Shown one piece after another: positions 37,135 through 47,715 of a stretch of 64,000 nucleotides of DNA. The translations under genes and the position numbers were made by a program. Where the stretch lies: the NCBI GenBank assembly GCA_900074885.1, contig FJUW01000035.1, positions 186,001 to 250,000 on the forward strand, in the 5' to 3' direction. The stretch comes from Rhynchosporium graminicola. Lineage: Eukaryota; Ascomycota; Leotiomycetes; Helotiales; Ploettnerulaceae. The stretch's first letter is position 1; the number at the start of each line of letters is the position of its first letter. Under the pieces are notes generated by a model. The model was given only the letters and a program-made list of their open reading frames with translations, was not told the origin of the DNA and ran no database searches.

Positions 37135-37158
37135 ATCGTTATAACAGGGGTTTCACTG
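37135..37158 (-). repeat. right terminal inverted repeat
   Basis: 24 bp exactly inverse to the left end, followed by TA at 37159-37160. The perfect match suggests the ends diverged little, although the interior is heavily mutated. Confidence 0.95.
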
Positions 37159-37160
37159 TA

Positions 37161-37991
37161 TAAGTAAGCACGATGTACAAGTACGAGTAAGTACAAGTAC
37201 ATGTACCAGTCAGTAGCGTGATAGCAACAGCAAAAGCGGCAGCGGCAGCCGCAGAGCTTGATTGAACAGAATGCGCACAGAATAAGATACTACTGCTGTA
37301 ATGTATAAGTAATCTGTAATCTTATAAAACAGACCACGAGGCATCTTCCAGAGACGGACAGATATCTATCTGTCCACAGAAGCCGTTAGAACAACATCCT
37401 TACGAACTATGTCGTGATAGTATCGTGATGGTATCGTGATTATCCAACTGCCGCTCGCTGACTGACACTTCGCTACTTTAACCTTGCCCACCGAAATACG
37501 TCGGGTCAGCCGAGTCTTTCTTTCCTTATTGCCATTCTTTCTTTGCAATTCCTTTCACGGGAAGTGGCCCGCCTCTTTCTCGCTAGATAAGGGGAACGTC
37601 GTCAGCGGGTCGTGTGACCGACCACCTTTGTGACGATTGACGAGACACTTAGAAAGAATCATCTCAACAGATCTCAGATCATGCTACTATTCCTGACTCG
37701 TCGAACGAGGACGAGTACGAGTCTGAAAGGCGGGAGATCTAACATTGCCTCCCTTTGAGTCTGTCGGAGACGCTTTATTTTCTCTGTTGTCTTCCACTCG
37801 TCAATGTTTACATTCTCAAGGTCTTACAGTACTTAGCATGACTTCGGGCCATTTATATTCCCGACCATCTCACAAAGAGTTTCAACTTCCAATGTCCTCA
37901 GACTTCCATCATGCTTATACTTTTGATAAGAAACATTGAGCAATTTTGAGTATATTCGGATGCATCGGAGGCCACCAGACCCCCGCATTAT
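37161..37991. other. right flank of the transposon
   Basis: No gene was recognised. There is a short CAAGTA-rich tract immediately right of the TA duplication, mirrored by CAAGTA just left of the insertion, and some CGTGAT repeats near 37420-37440. Confidence 0.45.
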
Positions 37992-38649
37992 TTGCTTGGT
38001 CAATTAATCAATCGATCGCCTCGCCTTGTCTCTTATGACGACTTTCAATTAAGACCCTGTGCTTCACAAGCAACCCCCCTCGCACCTTCGTATCGCGACG
38101 CTGAAACATCGGCCCTCGCAGATCCCCCATTATCCCTAAACTCTGATACCAGACGACGACCTTCCACTTCCACAAGCGTCCCTACCGCATCAAATTCAGA
38201 CGAGACACCCAAGTTGCCAACATACGAGGCTGCAACCGCTGATCTCGCTCTCACTTTTCAATCAAACTCTGTTCTTACTAATACACCACCACATCTCGAT
38301 CTCCCGATTCAAAAGGCTCCAGTAAACGCTCTACTGCCTCAGGCTTCTTAATTAGAAACATCTAAAAATGCCCATCCAACCGGAGCAGCCTGCCAACCTG
38401 CCAGCCAGCGACCACGACAGGACAACCCAGCCAGCCGCCCAATCCCCAGTAACCGCACTACGCTATACCACTCTACCTGAAAAGCCCGTCTTGGAAACTC
38501 GACTGGCTCCAGGCTCAGGATGGAATCGGCATGTTCCCAACACACAGACGACTATCTCAAACGTCCTCTCGCGACGCCCTGCCATACCTGTCCTGTCCTG
38601 TCTGCGAGGATTTCACCTGCATGGTGCCGCTGTACTTTTCGTTCTTTAA
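37992..38649 (+). CDS. hypothetical Pro/Ser-rich protein (weak)
   Basis: An open frame of 119 codons (37992-38351) is followed by one of 93 codons (38368-38649). A 40-nt GTAAAC...TTAG segment (about 38324-38363) could splice them in frame, but it is very short for an intron. The first part contains two PxY-like motifs (LAPSYRDAE and LPTYEAATA) resembling late-domain or WW-binding sites, set in Ser/Thr/Pro-rich sequence. No domain is recognised, and the C-terminal part reads into several overlapping frames with Cys-rich stretches (SCPVCEDFTC in another frame). It might be a real rapidly evolving gene or chance. Confidence 0.25.
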
Positions 38650-39799
38650 ATACTTTACCTTTTGCTGCTGTGAGTTTAGATCCTTGGATGTCGAGGGAGA
38701 CTTGGTCTGGCTTTTAGTGTAGTGTTTAAGTGAGAAGGGTGATGCTTCACATACTTGAGTATGATGATGATCATCATCTCCCCACGTTTCGAGCTGAGCT
38801 TGAGCTTCTTTGTCCTATCTCGATCTATCCTTCCTCCCATCTGGAAGAAAGCCCAAGTAGACAAGATCTACCATGCATCTGATAAGCTCAGAGGTCCCAA
38901 TTTGCTTTCTTTTTTCCGGCAGATGGGCTGTTGATTGATATCTCCCCACAATGAAGTGATTGAGCGCATGATGAACTCAAGACAGAGGTGGAAAGATCAG
39001 ACGGAGTCCGAAACATCTCCCCCATAACAAAGCTTCACGCGACGCAAGGCAACGCAGCGCCAGATCCTGCCTCCCGTTGGAGATGTCTTATATCCCCTCA
39101 TATACTGCCACCAGTAAGGTAGCTAGCTTTATGGCAGTGGCACCATTGACGGCACCGTTGACGGCATGGCATCATCGACGATAGATGCATTGCCGTCAAG
39201 TAGCCAGTAACCAGGAATCCTTACATATACCCTCTCTAACCCCCCTCTTTCTTTCTTATAGCCTGGTAAAGTAAACAAATCCCACGTCCTAAACAGCCCC
39301 GTGTGAAGCTGTAATACTCCGTAATCACACAATTCTCTAAGATTCAAAGCACCCTCCGATTGAACTCTCCATCCATCCCCTCCATTTCTTCATCTCCAAA
39401 CACTCTTGCGTGCTCGTGCTTACTCTTTCCGTTCCTTTATGTCTCTCAATTTTACCTTTCGCATCGCCCGGTCAGACTGACTGACTGACTCTGTGAGAAA
39501 GTGATGTGCAGTGAAGTAAAGTGAAGCACGAACCCTTTCACGATCTGATATACGTACGCTCCCGATAGCATGGTGTCTAAAGACAGACTCTGAGCACAAG
39601 CGTCACGTCACGTCACGTCACTTTTTGGACCCTATAAATACCGCGGTAAAGATATTCCGCACCAGAGGAAATGTAAATAATATGACCTCTTTCGCGATCT
39701 CAGGTAATAATTCCTCCGTGGAACTCTTCCTGGCCCGAGGAATCTAGCCATGCCATTACCATTCATACATACCACGGCCCGTTCCTGAGGCCGTCCCGA

Positions 39800-39955
39800 T
39801 CAGAATTCACACATCCAATCGTGCCGAATGCTCTCCAAATCCACATCCTCGCTAGGTAAATGAATACAGCGTCGGAAACTATCAAGCCCCCCAAACACCG
39901 ACATCCCGTAAGCGGTGAACTCTTCTTTCGCATCCTCCTGCAGTGTTTTCCCAAA
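39800..39955 (-). pseudogene. exon-like fragment of an unknown protein
   Basis: A minus-strand frame, open without an ATG, ends in a stop at 39800. It reads TLQEDAKEEFTAYGMSVFGG, then LDSFRRCIHLPSEDVDLE and IRHDWMCEF. GC-biased third positions and the alternation of acidic and hydrophobic residues look coding. A CAG acceptor at about 39940 could begin it. No matching upstream exon was found, so it may be the last exon of an unrecognised gene or a relic. The family is not recognised. Confidence 0.3.
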
Positions 39956-40195
39956 TCACGACCACAGACCAAGATCTTCAAGCTAAGCAGCGAGCTTTAT
40001 TTTGAAATCCTCGAATCAGCGTTCCTATCAGCCAACTACGTTCGGCACTAGCTGCCAAGGTTGAGGTCGAGAGTCTTAATCGATAAGAGCTCTGGGCTAA
40101 GAAAGGTCTAGACCCCTCTTCCCTTTCTTCCGTCGACAACCCAAGATCTTGAGAGCATCGGACGGGAGCTCCACTTCCCTTCCATGCCCTTGCTG

Positions 40196-40257
40196 CCAGC
40201 ACCAGCACCAGCACCAGCACCAACACCAACACCAACACCAACACCAGCACCAGCCAA
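40196..40257. repeat. hexanucleotide CAGCAC/CAACAC repeat
   Basis: About ten tandem hexamers with alternating CAGCAC and CAACAC blocks, symmetrical around the middle. Confidence 0.85.
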
Positions 40258-41289
40258 AAAGACGGTAAGGCGAGAGACCTAGTGTGTGTGGTAAGGCAAC
40301 TGACTACCTTACGGCCTACCATACCTTACCGTCCCCAGAAACCCACAATTGTGCCAGCAGTTCCTGAAGCTATACCCTACTCGCTTTAAACAGTACGTAC
40401 GGCTTCTAGAGTCTGGTAGCTTTGACGCATCTGCCGCCAGAGGCCCTTCAAATACTTCCTTGGGGATTCTAGAAGTGTAGACTAGAAGAATACGTTGGGA
40501 CTATACTACCGTACACCGACCGGTACCTGACTACCACTTCTATGTACGTAGATACTTACTCGAGTCTTTCTTCAATTTCCGAACATGTCCATAAGGATAA
40601 GCTAAGCCAAGACATTTCTCGAAAGTAAACAAACCCAAGCCAAATAGATAAACAAAACACAATAAGCAAGAGACACATCTGTCCTCTCCCGCAGCGGGGC
40701 CGTAAGAAGAAACAGCTTGTTGGTGCTGGGTGCTTGGTTCCTGCCATGCACATGCGAACTGTGTGGACCGAACCAGATCACCCAGTTCCGTCCAGTTCGA
40801 TCAATCATGCAATGCACTCTCGAGCCCCCGCCCATGAAATCCCCAACTATCGAAAATCAATCAAGCAAGACTCAAACCTAGCAGATAAATTCCCGAAGGA
40901 CGAGTACAGTACAGGACAGTACATACCATACGGCTTCACCGCCATCACAATCTTAAAAAACCTCCATGGCCATATCCATATCCATATCCACATCCACATC
41001 CCATCCACGGTAACAACAACAAGTAAGGATCTCAACTCCGGCCGAAGAGTCTTTAAGCGAGGAAAGCGTACATTCATCCCGCATACAAACCACCACCCAC
41101 CCTGTGATGAAATATGAACCAATGAATCCATACATACATGCGAAGGGTAATTCGTAAATAATCAAACAACACATCGTCCTGATTTTCCTTCTCCTGCATT
41201 GCATGTTGCATGGCAGGCATACTCCAGACCCATCCCGCCAACCGCGCACCGTCCGTCTCACTCTATCTCTCCACTCGTACGAAAGGGAG

Positions 41290-41322
41290 GCTTGGATGCT
41301 TGGATGCTTGGATGCTTGGATG
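41290..41322. repeat. (CTTGGATG)n octanucleotide repeat
   Basis: Four direct copies of an eight-base unit upstream of UTR4. Confidence 0.9.
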
Positions 41323-41788
41323 CAAGCATATGCTAGCTAGGTATGGGAGCGTGCAGCAGACGTGCAGGTTTCTCATGCATGCACGCACGCCCGCCAGCCA
41401 GCCTTCCCGACACGTTCCTAGGTTCCACTGTAGGCGAGAACAGCAAGCACGTTGCGACCGCCGCAGTTAACCACTCACCAGCAACCAGGAAAGCAAAGAG
41501 ACAGACATCCAATACGATAGCTAAAATTGCATTACATGGAGAAGAGAAAACTTTTCACCTTACACCGCTACTATCTTCGAGGACGAGAGCCAACGAGGAC
41601 GACGAGGAAGACGGTTATCGGACGAATTGGTTGACTCGTATCCCGAACGCGGCATCTGAAGGGTTGGTTGGTCGCAATTTGCGCGAGGGCTGGGAAGTGA
41701 AGAAAAAATATTGAAGCCGAGCTGGGAAATTGGGAAATTAGGAAAGGACGGTGAGAGAGGGAGAGATAGGGAGATAGGGAGATACGGT

Positions 41789-43791
41789 ATGGCGGATAAG
41801 TTGGAATTCGAGGGTGTGGTGTTGGATATTGGTAGGTCTTTTTCTCTTTACCGTCTTCTCATGCTTGGTTATTATCGACCGGTATCTTCTCCCCGTTAGC
41901 TAGCTACAGTGGCTGGCTTCAAGCTGTCTCTCTCGGAAGACTCGAGATGGCGCTGGGAAGATTGGGAGAGTAAGATATCACGTGAATCAAGACGGAGCTG
42001 ACTCGTTGGTTTGATCTTTAGAGGGGACTGTCTGCCCGATCTCCTTCGTCAAGGATGTTCTCGTAAGTCAGTCATACTTTGCTATGCTCAATATCTTTTT
42101 CTTCTTTTTCCATTCGCCTAGCGTTTGGGTTCCTATGTCATGTGTTGTTGTTGTTGTTGTTGTTGCTGTTGCTGTCACATCAGATGCCAAATTGGATTAC
42201 ACACCCAACTCCAACCCCCAGCGACAAGTGTACCTGCCGTGCTACACAAACTCTTCAATTGCTTCTTCACGATGCACGCTCGAGCTTTGGTCAGGAGAGG
42301 TCAAAGGAGAAAGTAGCATATCCAGCCATCCCTCAAATCCCGCTCACTGCCGCAACAAGCGATCGGGTTCCAGCGAACGATATTCCTTTCACATCACCAC
42401 CCTGGCCTGAGCACTTCTTACCCAAGCCAAATCCATGATTCGCCACAGCCAGACATCAAAGCTGCATCGTGGAGGTATACCAGCTGTTGTACCACAGACT
42501 GTCCTTGGGCAGAGTCCAGCCACAAGATGTGGCACGAGTCCAAAGCCTCCGCCACGCGCTTGGGTGCATATCTCACTGCACTGTTCCGTAGCTGGCAGTT
42601 GAGCAAGGAGCAGTACTTCCATGTTATTTATTTCTCGTGAGCGATTTGTTTGGTCAATGCCATCGAAAGCCGGGACGGCAGCATGAGAGATGAACATCAA
42701 TAGTGTTGCGTTGTGGGGAAGGTAATGAATGACTCGCGAGATCGTTACCGATGTGTTCGAACCGAGCTCGGACTGAGGTGCGAGTGCACCGCGAGTCGAT
42801 TGAGTGAGTAGTAAGCACCAGGAAACAGAGCAATTTCCACAACCATCTATGTTTTCTTCTTTCAGCTCATCGGTTTCAATCATCCGTCACTCAACCTCAT
42901 GTTTCCGTATCATGAAAACGAGTCCCTGCATACGTCAGCCTCTCCACCCCCGCATCCCCAATGTCTCCATCCAAACACATCACTTGCCCAACGCAAAAAG
43001 AAATCACTACCTATACCATTCATATCACTTGAGCAACCCCCAAAAGAAATCATCACCCATACCAATCACATCACTTGATCGACCCGAAAGAAATCATCAC
43101 CTATACCAATTACCACGGCAACGAAATCATCACTAATCATCCATCTCCTTTCTAGTTCCCCTACGCCCTCACACACCTCGACACCATCCTCTCAACCTTC
43201 TGGTCTTCCCCGTCATTCACACCCTACCGTGATGCCTTCCCCTCCTCGCACCGCCACACGCCAGACGCCTTCCGTTCGCACATCCACTCCCTCGTCGCCG
43301 CCGACGTGAAATCCGCCCCACTCAAGAATCTCCAAGGCTATCTGTGGCTCTCAGGCTACGAAAATGGCTCGTTATCCTGCCCATTATTCAAAGATGTCCC
43401 CTCGGCTTTCAAACGCTGGACAGAGAAAGGCATCCCGATTGTGATTTACAGTTCGGGCAGTGTAGCGGCGCAGAAACTGCTATTCAAGTATACGGATGGA
43501 GAGGAGAAAGATCTCACGCGGTATATTAGAGGGTACTTCGATACGGTGAATGCCGGCATGAAAGGTGAGAAAAGCAGTTATGTGAAGATTGTAGAGGGGA
43601 TGAAGAAGGATGGGAATGTAGATGTCGAGATTGGCAAGTGGTTGTTTTGTAGTGATCGCGTCGTGGAGGTCGATGCTGCGAAGGAGGCGGGCATGCAAGC
43701 TGTGGTTGTGGTTAGAGAGGGCAATGCGAAGTTGAGTGAGAGTGAGAAGGAGAGGAATATCTTGATTGAGAGCTTTGATCAGATTGCCTAG
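41789..43791 (+). CDS. UTR4: enolase-phosphatase E1 (methionine salvage)
   Basis: Exons 41789-41831, 42022-42062 and 43156-43791 encode 239 aa. The joins restore VVLDIEGTVCPISFVKDVL and then FPYALTHLDTIL; the DxEGT motif is HAD motif I of the E1 family. Motif II is IYSSGSVAAQKLLF, with the lysine close by (KGEKSSYVKI), and motif III is CSDRVVEVDAAKEAGM. The enzyme enolises and dephosphorylates 2,3-diketomethylthiopentyl-1-phosphate in the methionine salvage pathway, using Mg2+. Length agrees with yeast Utr4 (227 aa). The second exon is only 41 nt, and the second intron is 1093 nt, far longer than other introns here. A TCACGTGA box lies in the first intron near 41977. Without splicing, the first exon is easily missed. 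Confidence 0.9.
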
Positions 43792-44404
43792 GGATGGTGG
43801 TATGCTTTCCACTACCACTGTTGCTGTCTGGTCTTGCTTGATACACCTCTTATGGATAGTAGAAAAGCATAGCAATAACATACTTACGAAACTTCTGCTC
43901 AGTAGTCTTTCCATGAATAATGAAGACACATCTATGTCTAATGCCCGCGGTCTTTCTAAATAACTCAGCATACCTGGCGAATCCAAACTCTCGAATTTCC
44001 ATACAAGCCCGTCCCATCCGGTCCATATGCCCATTCACTACCCACCTGTACTTCAACACATCATCACTGAAACTTCTGATTACAAACTCGGGAAAACCTG
44101 TGCCCTATTCCCACCATTCCATAGAATTTCTCTGGCCCGTAACCCATAGGAATAGACTTATGTATCCACGATTCCATCTCAACTCAACTATCCTATTCTA
44201 CGCCAATCCCAAATTCAAATCCCTGTCTGACGCTTCAGCAACCCTATAGACCTCACTCAACACCCTCACAAATCCTCACAATCCAAGACCAAAACACATA
44301 CGTATATCTCAATCTATGTGTACTAACCCCCTCTTCTCCTTCCCCCCTCCCACTCTTCCAAATCCATAATCCATAATCCATAATACCAATTTTATTGTTT
44401 GGCC

Positions 44405-44494
44405 TTACAATCCACCCAATCCATCCATCTACTTCCCATCCGATTCCCCTTACAATCCACCCAATCCATCCATCCACTTCCCATCCGATTCCCC
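44405..44494. repeat. 45-bp tandem duplication
   Basis: Two adjacent 45-bp copies, starting TTACAATCCACCCAATCC, differ at one position (T/C at the 26th base). Near identity suggests a recent duplication. Confidence 0.93.
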
Positions 44495-47084
44495 TTCCTA
44501 TGCCCCGGTATAAAACCATCCATCACATCAATCAATCATATCCAACCCAACAGAACAAAAACCCTCGTAAGCTATCCGCCCCTCCCATCCAAGCTATCTC
44601 CTCAGCATAGGGCAGAGAGAAGGGGAAGAAAAAGGTCACGTACTACAACATATAAACTTTCTTCCAACCTCCATCCTTCATTCAGGTATCGAGGGAGTAA
44701 TTATGCTATGCTCTACTTATCGTGCTCTACTCTGATCTGCTCTGCTCTGCTCGAATCTGATATAATCAACGCTCGCTTAACTCGCAAATCCGTAAACAGA
44801 TGAACACCCAAGCAATGTCCACCCAAAGCGCAGAGCCCAGAGTACGCTGGGTGGAGAGAACCTCACATCATCACCACCCTCGATTTATTACATGGTTCGC
44901 ATCCTGGAGATAGCGGTAGTAGTGACACCTACCTATCTGCGTGTTCCTGACATGGGTATCTCAGTTTGTCTGAAATAAGGATATCTCACGATCTAGATGC
45001 ATCTATCTGTCTTGCTGAAGGAACGCCCCTGAGTTATCTGTTTTATTTGAGCTTGCTAGCTCGCGGAAATGAGTGAGGAAGGAAGGAAGGAGGATTGTGT
45101 GTACTATATTACAGAAATGAAAAATGCATGAGTCATCATCCCTAACCTGCGGATTCAAAGATATATGTAAGCTATATTTCTAGTTGTTGATATCTTTTGT
45201 GATTCTTCACCCCTACCTCCATTTCTACCTGCCTAAGATATCTTCGGTATTCATCATGTCACTAGAAGGAACGCTTCATTTTCTTAATTTTATTTTCTCG
45301 GTCGATGCTTGAATGTTGATGGGATGGGATGGGATATGAGTGAAGAAAAAGCTTTTATTTTTCTTTCACCGAGTACACAAGTATCTAGACCATCTCTCCC
45401 CCTCTCCAACCCCGGATGGATTCGAGGCGCACATAGACTATCTGTCTTTGTGTTGGATGTTGATATAAGATCTCATAAATACAGAAAAAGCAGAGCTAGA
45501 ATAATTGCTAGATATCAGTCTTTCCATCCAAAGAGCAGGTGCATGAACTTTAGAACAACATAGGCAACTTATGAGGATGACAAAGCAAGACAGATAAGCT
45601 AGCAAGCCAGCCAGCAGCGTGCCTAAAGCTTCTTCTCTTCCATCGAACTGCAGAACTCCATATCATCCTGATCCTTTCCTTTTAAAGTCCGAAAACAGCT
45701 CGTCGAGGCAATAAAAACACACCCAGAAGATCAAGATTCACCGCCTGTAGTATAACAAAAATGAGACTTTAAAAGTGATAGAATAGAAATGAAGCTTGTT
45801 CGATGATGGAGTAAGCTGTGTCTGAAATCCGGGCCTATAGGAGAGTTACCGATATCTAACTACCTCTCTCTTCCCTCCCTCCCAACTACTTAGCAAGGGT
45901 AATAATGGTGAAAACCATCTAGATTCATCCATTCAGTCAACCTCAAACCTCGTGCATAATCCGCTGCTCACATGAAATCGATGACGAACAAAACACAAGA
46001 GTCAAAGTCTACATATAGCATTACAATCCTAACTCATCATCTACAAATGTCTTAATTTCCCCTATCTAGCTTCTATAAATAAACTCTACATTTCACCAAA
46101 AGTCTTCTGCACATAGTACCTCCCATTCCCCCCCACAGATACACTAATGTATTTTGAAGAATCACCTCCTTCTACCTTGCACTGGTGCAGAACAAGAGAG
46201 CACACAAAAAACCCAGATTCCGACAACATGCACGATTACATCCACACCAAGCCAAATCAGACCTCCTCCGCCATCACTGCATAACGGAACCCATCATCCA
46301 GAGTCAGAACATTATAGAAACAACAACTACATCCTCAGGAAATTGGATTATTTTTTCCTGATAAAACTACACTATACTGGTAAACAGCTTCATCTCTAGA
46401 TAGGTTGAACATGATACTTTCCCGGAGGCCCAGAGGATACAGAGAGTTAGAAAAGGGGAAAACCGTAGATATATCCACATTCTGGATGAGAGGTAATACC
46501 GCGATTAGATTAGCACAATCCGCGCCTTTCCCTCTAGATCTTGTCGATATCATATCATAGCATAGCGTATAGCGTAGAGGAGTCTATCATTGACACACTC
46601 TCGCAATTTTTCATACGTACCTTAGCAGGACGTTGCAGACCTGATACGCTGAGATTAGTTTACTTTTAAGAGAGGGACGTGAGTATCTCTACGGAGGGTT
46701 TTTGGTGAATTCCAGGTATGTCGAATGTGCAGAGGTTAGAAAGGAGGATTGGAACTTTTGCAGCTTTGTGATTTGGGGGTATGACTTTACAGAAGGGGGA
46801 TGCGCTCGAAGGACTATATCCATAACAACATCCATCCATATACGCGTACCTCACGATCCCTCGTCCCATTTGTGCGCGCATCGAACCTCAGATCCCCCTT
46901 TCTTCCTTCTTCGAAGCCAGGCGTACAGACGGAGTTATGCAATACCACCTGCTGACCACATCGCAGCACGCACATCACGCACACCATGTAAGCGTGTCGA
47001 GAAAAGTTCAACTTTCTATCCATAGCATTGACATTCGGTGTATCACCCACTTACATACCTAACCCGGGTTCAAAGCGATTAACC

Positions 47085-47112
47085 AAAAAAAAAAAAAAAA
47101 AAAAAAAAAAAA
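47085..47112 (+). repeat. poly-A tract (28 A)
   Basis: 28 consecutive A bases. There is no upstream element that looks like a LINE/SINE body, although GGGTTCAAAGC just before the tract resembles a Pol III B box. Strand and origin are uncertain. Confidence 0.85.
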
Positions 47113-47715
47113 GACCGGCAAGCAAGCAAGACGAGGCTAGGTTGGGCGCATTTGTCTTCGTCGAGAGATGGCGAGAGATGGCGAACGAGAGAGAAATGGC
47201 AGCAACAGTATGCAAGCAATATTCAAGTCGTGAGTTGATGATGCATAAAGTCATAGGATGATCTCAAGATATCCATTTCCTGAAGTTGATCATTCATTGT
47301 TCAGTGCTCAGCTACCTACATAACCTTTCAATGACTTTGAAGAAGAAAAAAAGATTCTAAAATCATGGAGTTAGTTGACTATGACGTCCCAAATCGCTTT
47401 ATTTCGCCCGACATGGAATTGGCTCGTCTCTACTTGGATAGGCAGGAGAATATGAAATCAAGCATTCAAGTTTCGTGTTGGTAATTATAGGATCACCTTC
47501 ATTATTATCCGCAATTCGCTATGCTATGCAGAATATCCAGAACATAACAAGACATGTCCGATACCGATGCAGAAGAACCGCTAAATGCAACAACTGAACC
47601 ACTCTGCGCTATACACACCCCAATCTCCTCTTCATTATAAATACAAAAACAAGCTTGTAGAGGACCTCCCAATACCATATAAGCAAACGCAATCCGTAAG
47701 CTCTCAGCTCACACA

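Larger units (their letters stand above)
35337..37158. mobile_element. Fot1/pogo-type (Tc1-mariner) DNA transposon, RIP-damaged
   Basis: The element is 1822 bp, begins CAGTGAAACCCCTG and ends with its exact inverse complement. The perfect terminal inverted repeats are 24 bp, flanked on both sides by TA (35335-35336 and 37159-37160), the expected TA target duplication. Subterminal copies of the palindrome CGTTATAACG occur near both ends. Size and ends match fungal pogo elements such as Fot1 and Flipper (about 1.8-1.9 kb). The interior is extremely rich in TA and has no open frame above 60 codons. On the minus strand a DDE transposase can still be traced (next entry), with stops at former CAA/CAG codons. 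That fits C-to-T change at CpA, the RIP signature. I see no intact transposase, so it is non-autonomous now. Confidence 0.92.
38650..41788. other. repeat-rich non-coding region
   Basis: About 3.1 kb with no intact gene. It contains direct CACGT repeats (39602-39619), a CAGCAC/CAACAC hexamer tract (40196-40257), CCATAT/CCACAT repeats (40973-41000) and a TTGGATGC octamer repeat (41290-41322). A 51-codon exon-like minus frame at 39800-39955 is listed separately. The last few hundred bases are the UTR4 promoter. Confidence 0.45.
43792..47715. other. long apparently non-coding region
   Basis: About 3.9 kb between UTR4 and the transporter gene, both of which end here (convergent). Short open frames exist on both strands but none shows a domain, signal peptide or plausible splicing. 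A 45-bp tandem duplication and a poly-A tract are listed separately. A GGAA-rich patch lies near 45080. Confidence 0.45.

Noticed and set aside
39602..39619. cluster of CACGT repeats as a regulatory site
   Set aside because: It is CACGTCACGT, not CACGTG, and not adjacent to a start codon; a simple repeat is sufficient explanation.
42389..42883. 164-codon minus-strand open frame inside UTR4 intron 2
   Set aside because: No family features, mixed codon character, and competing frames on the same strand; kept only as part of the long-intron observation.
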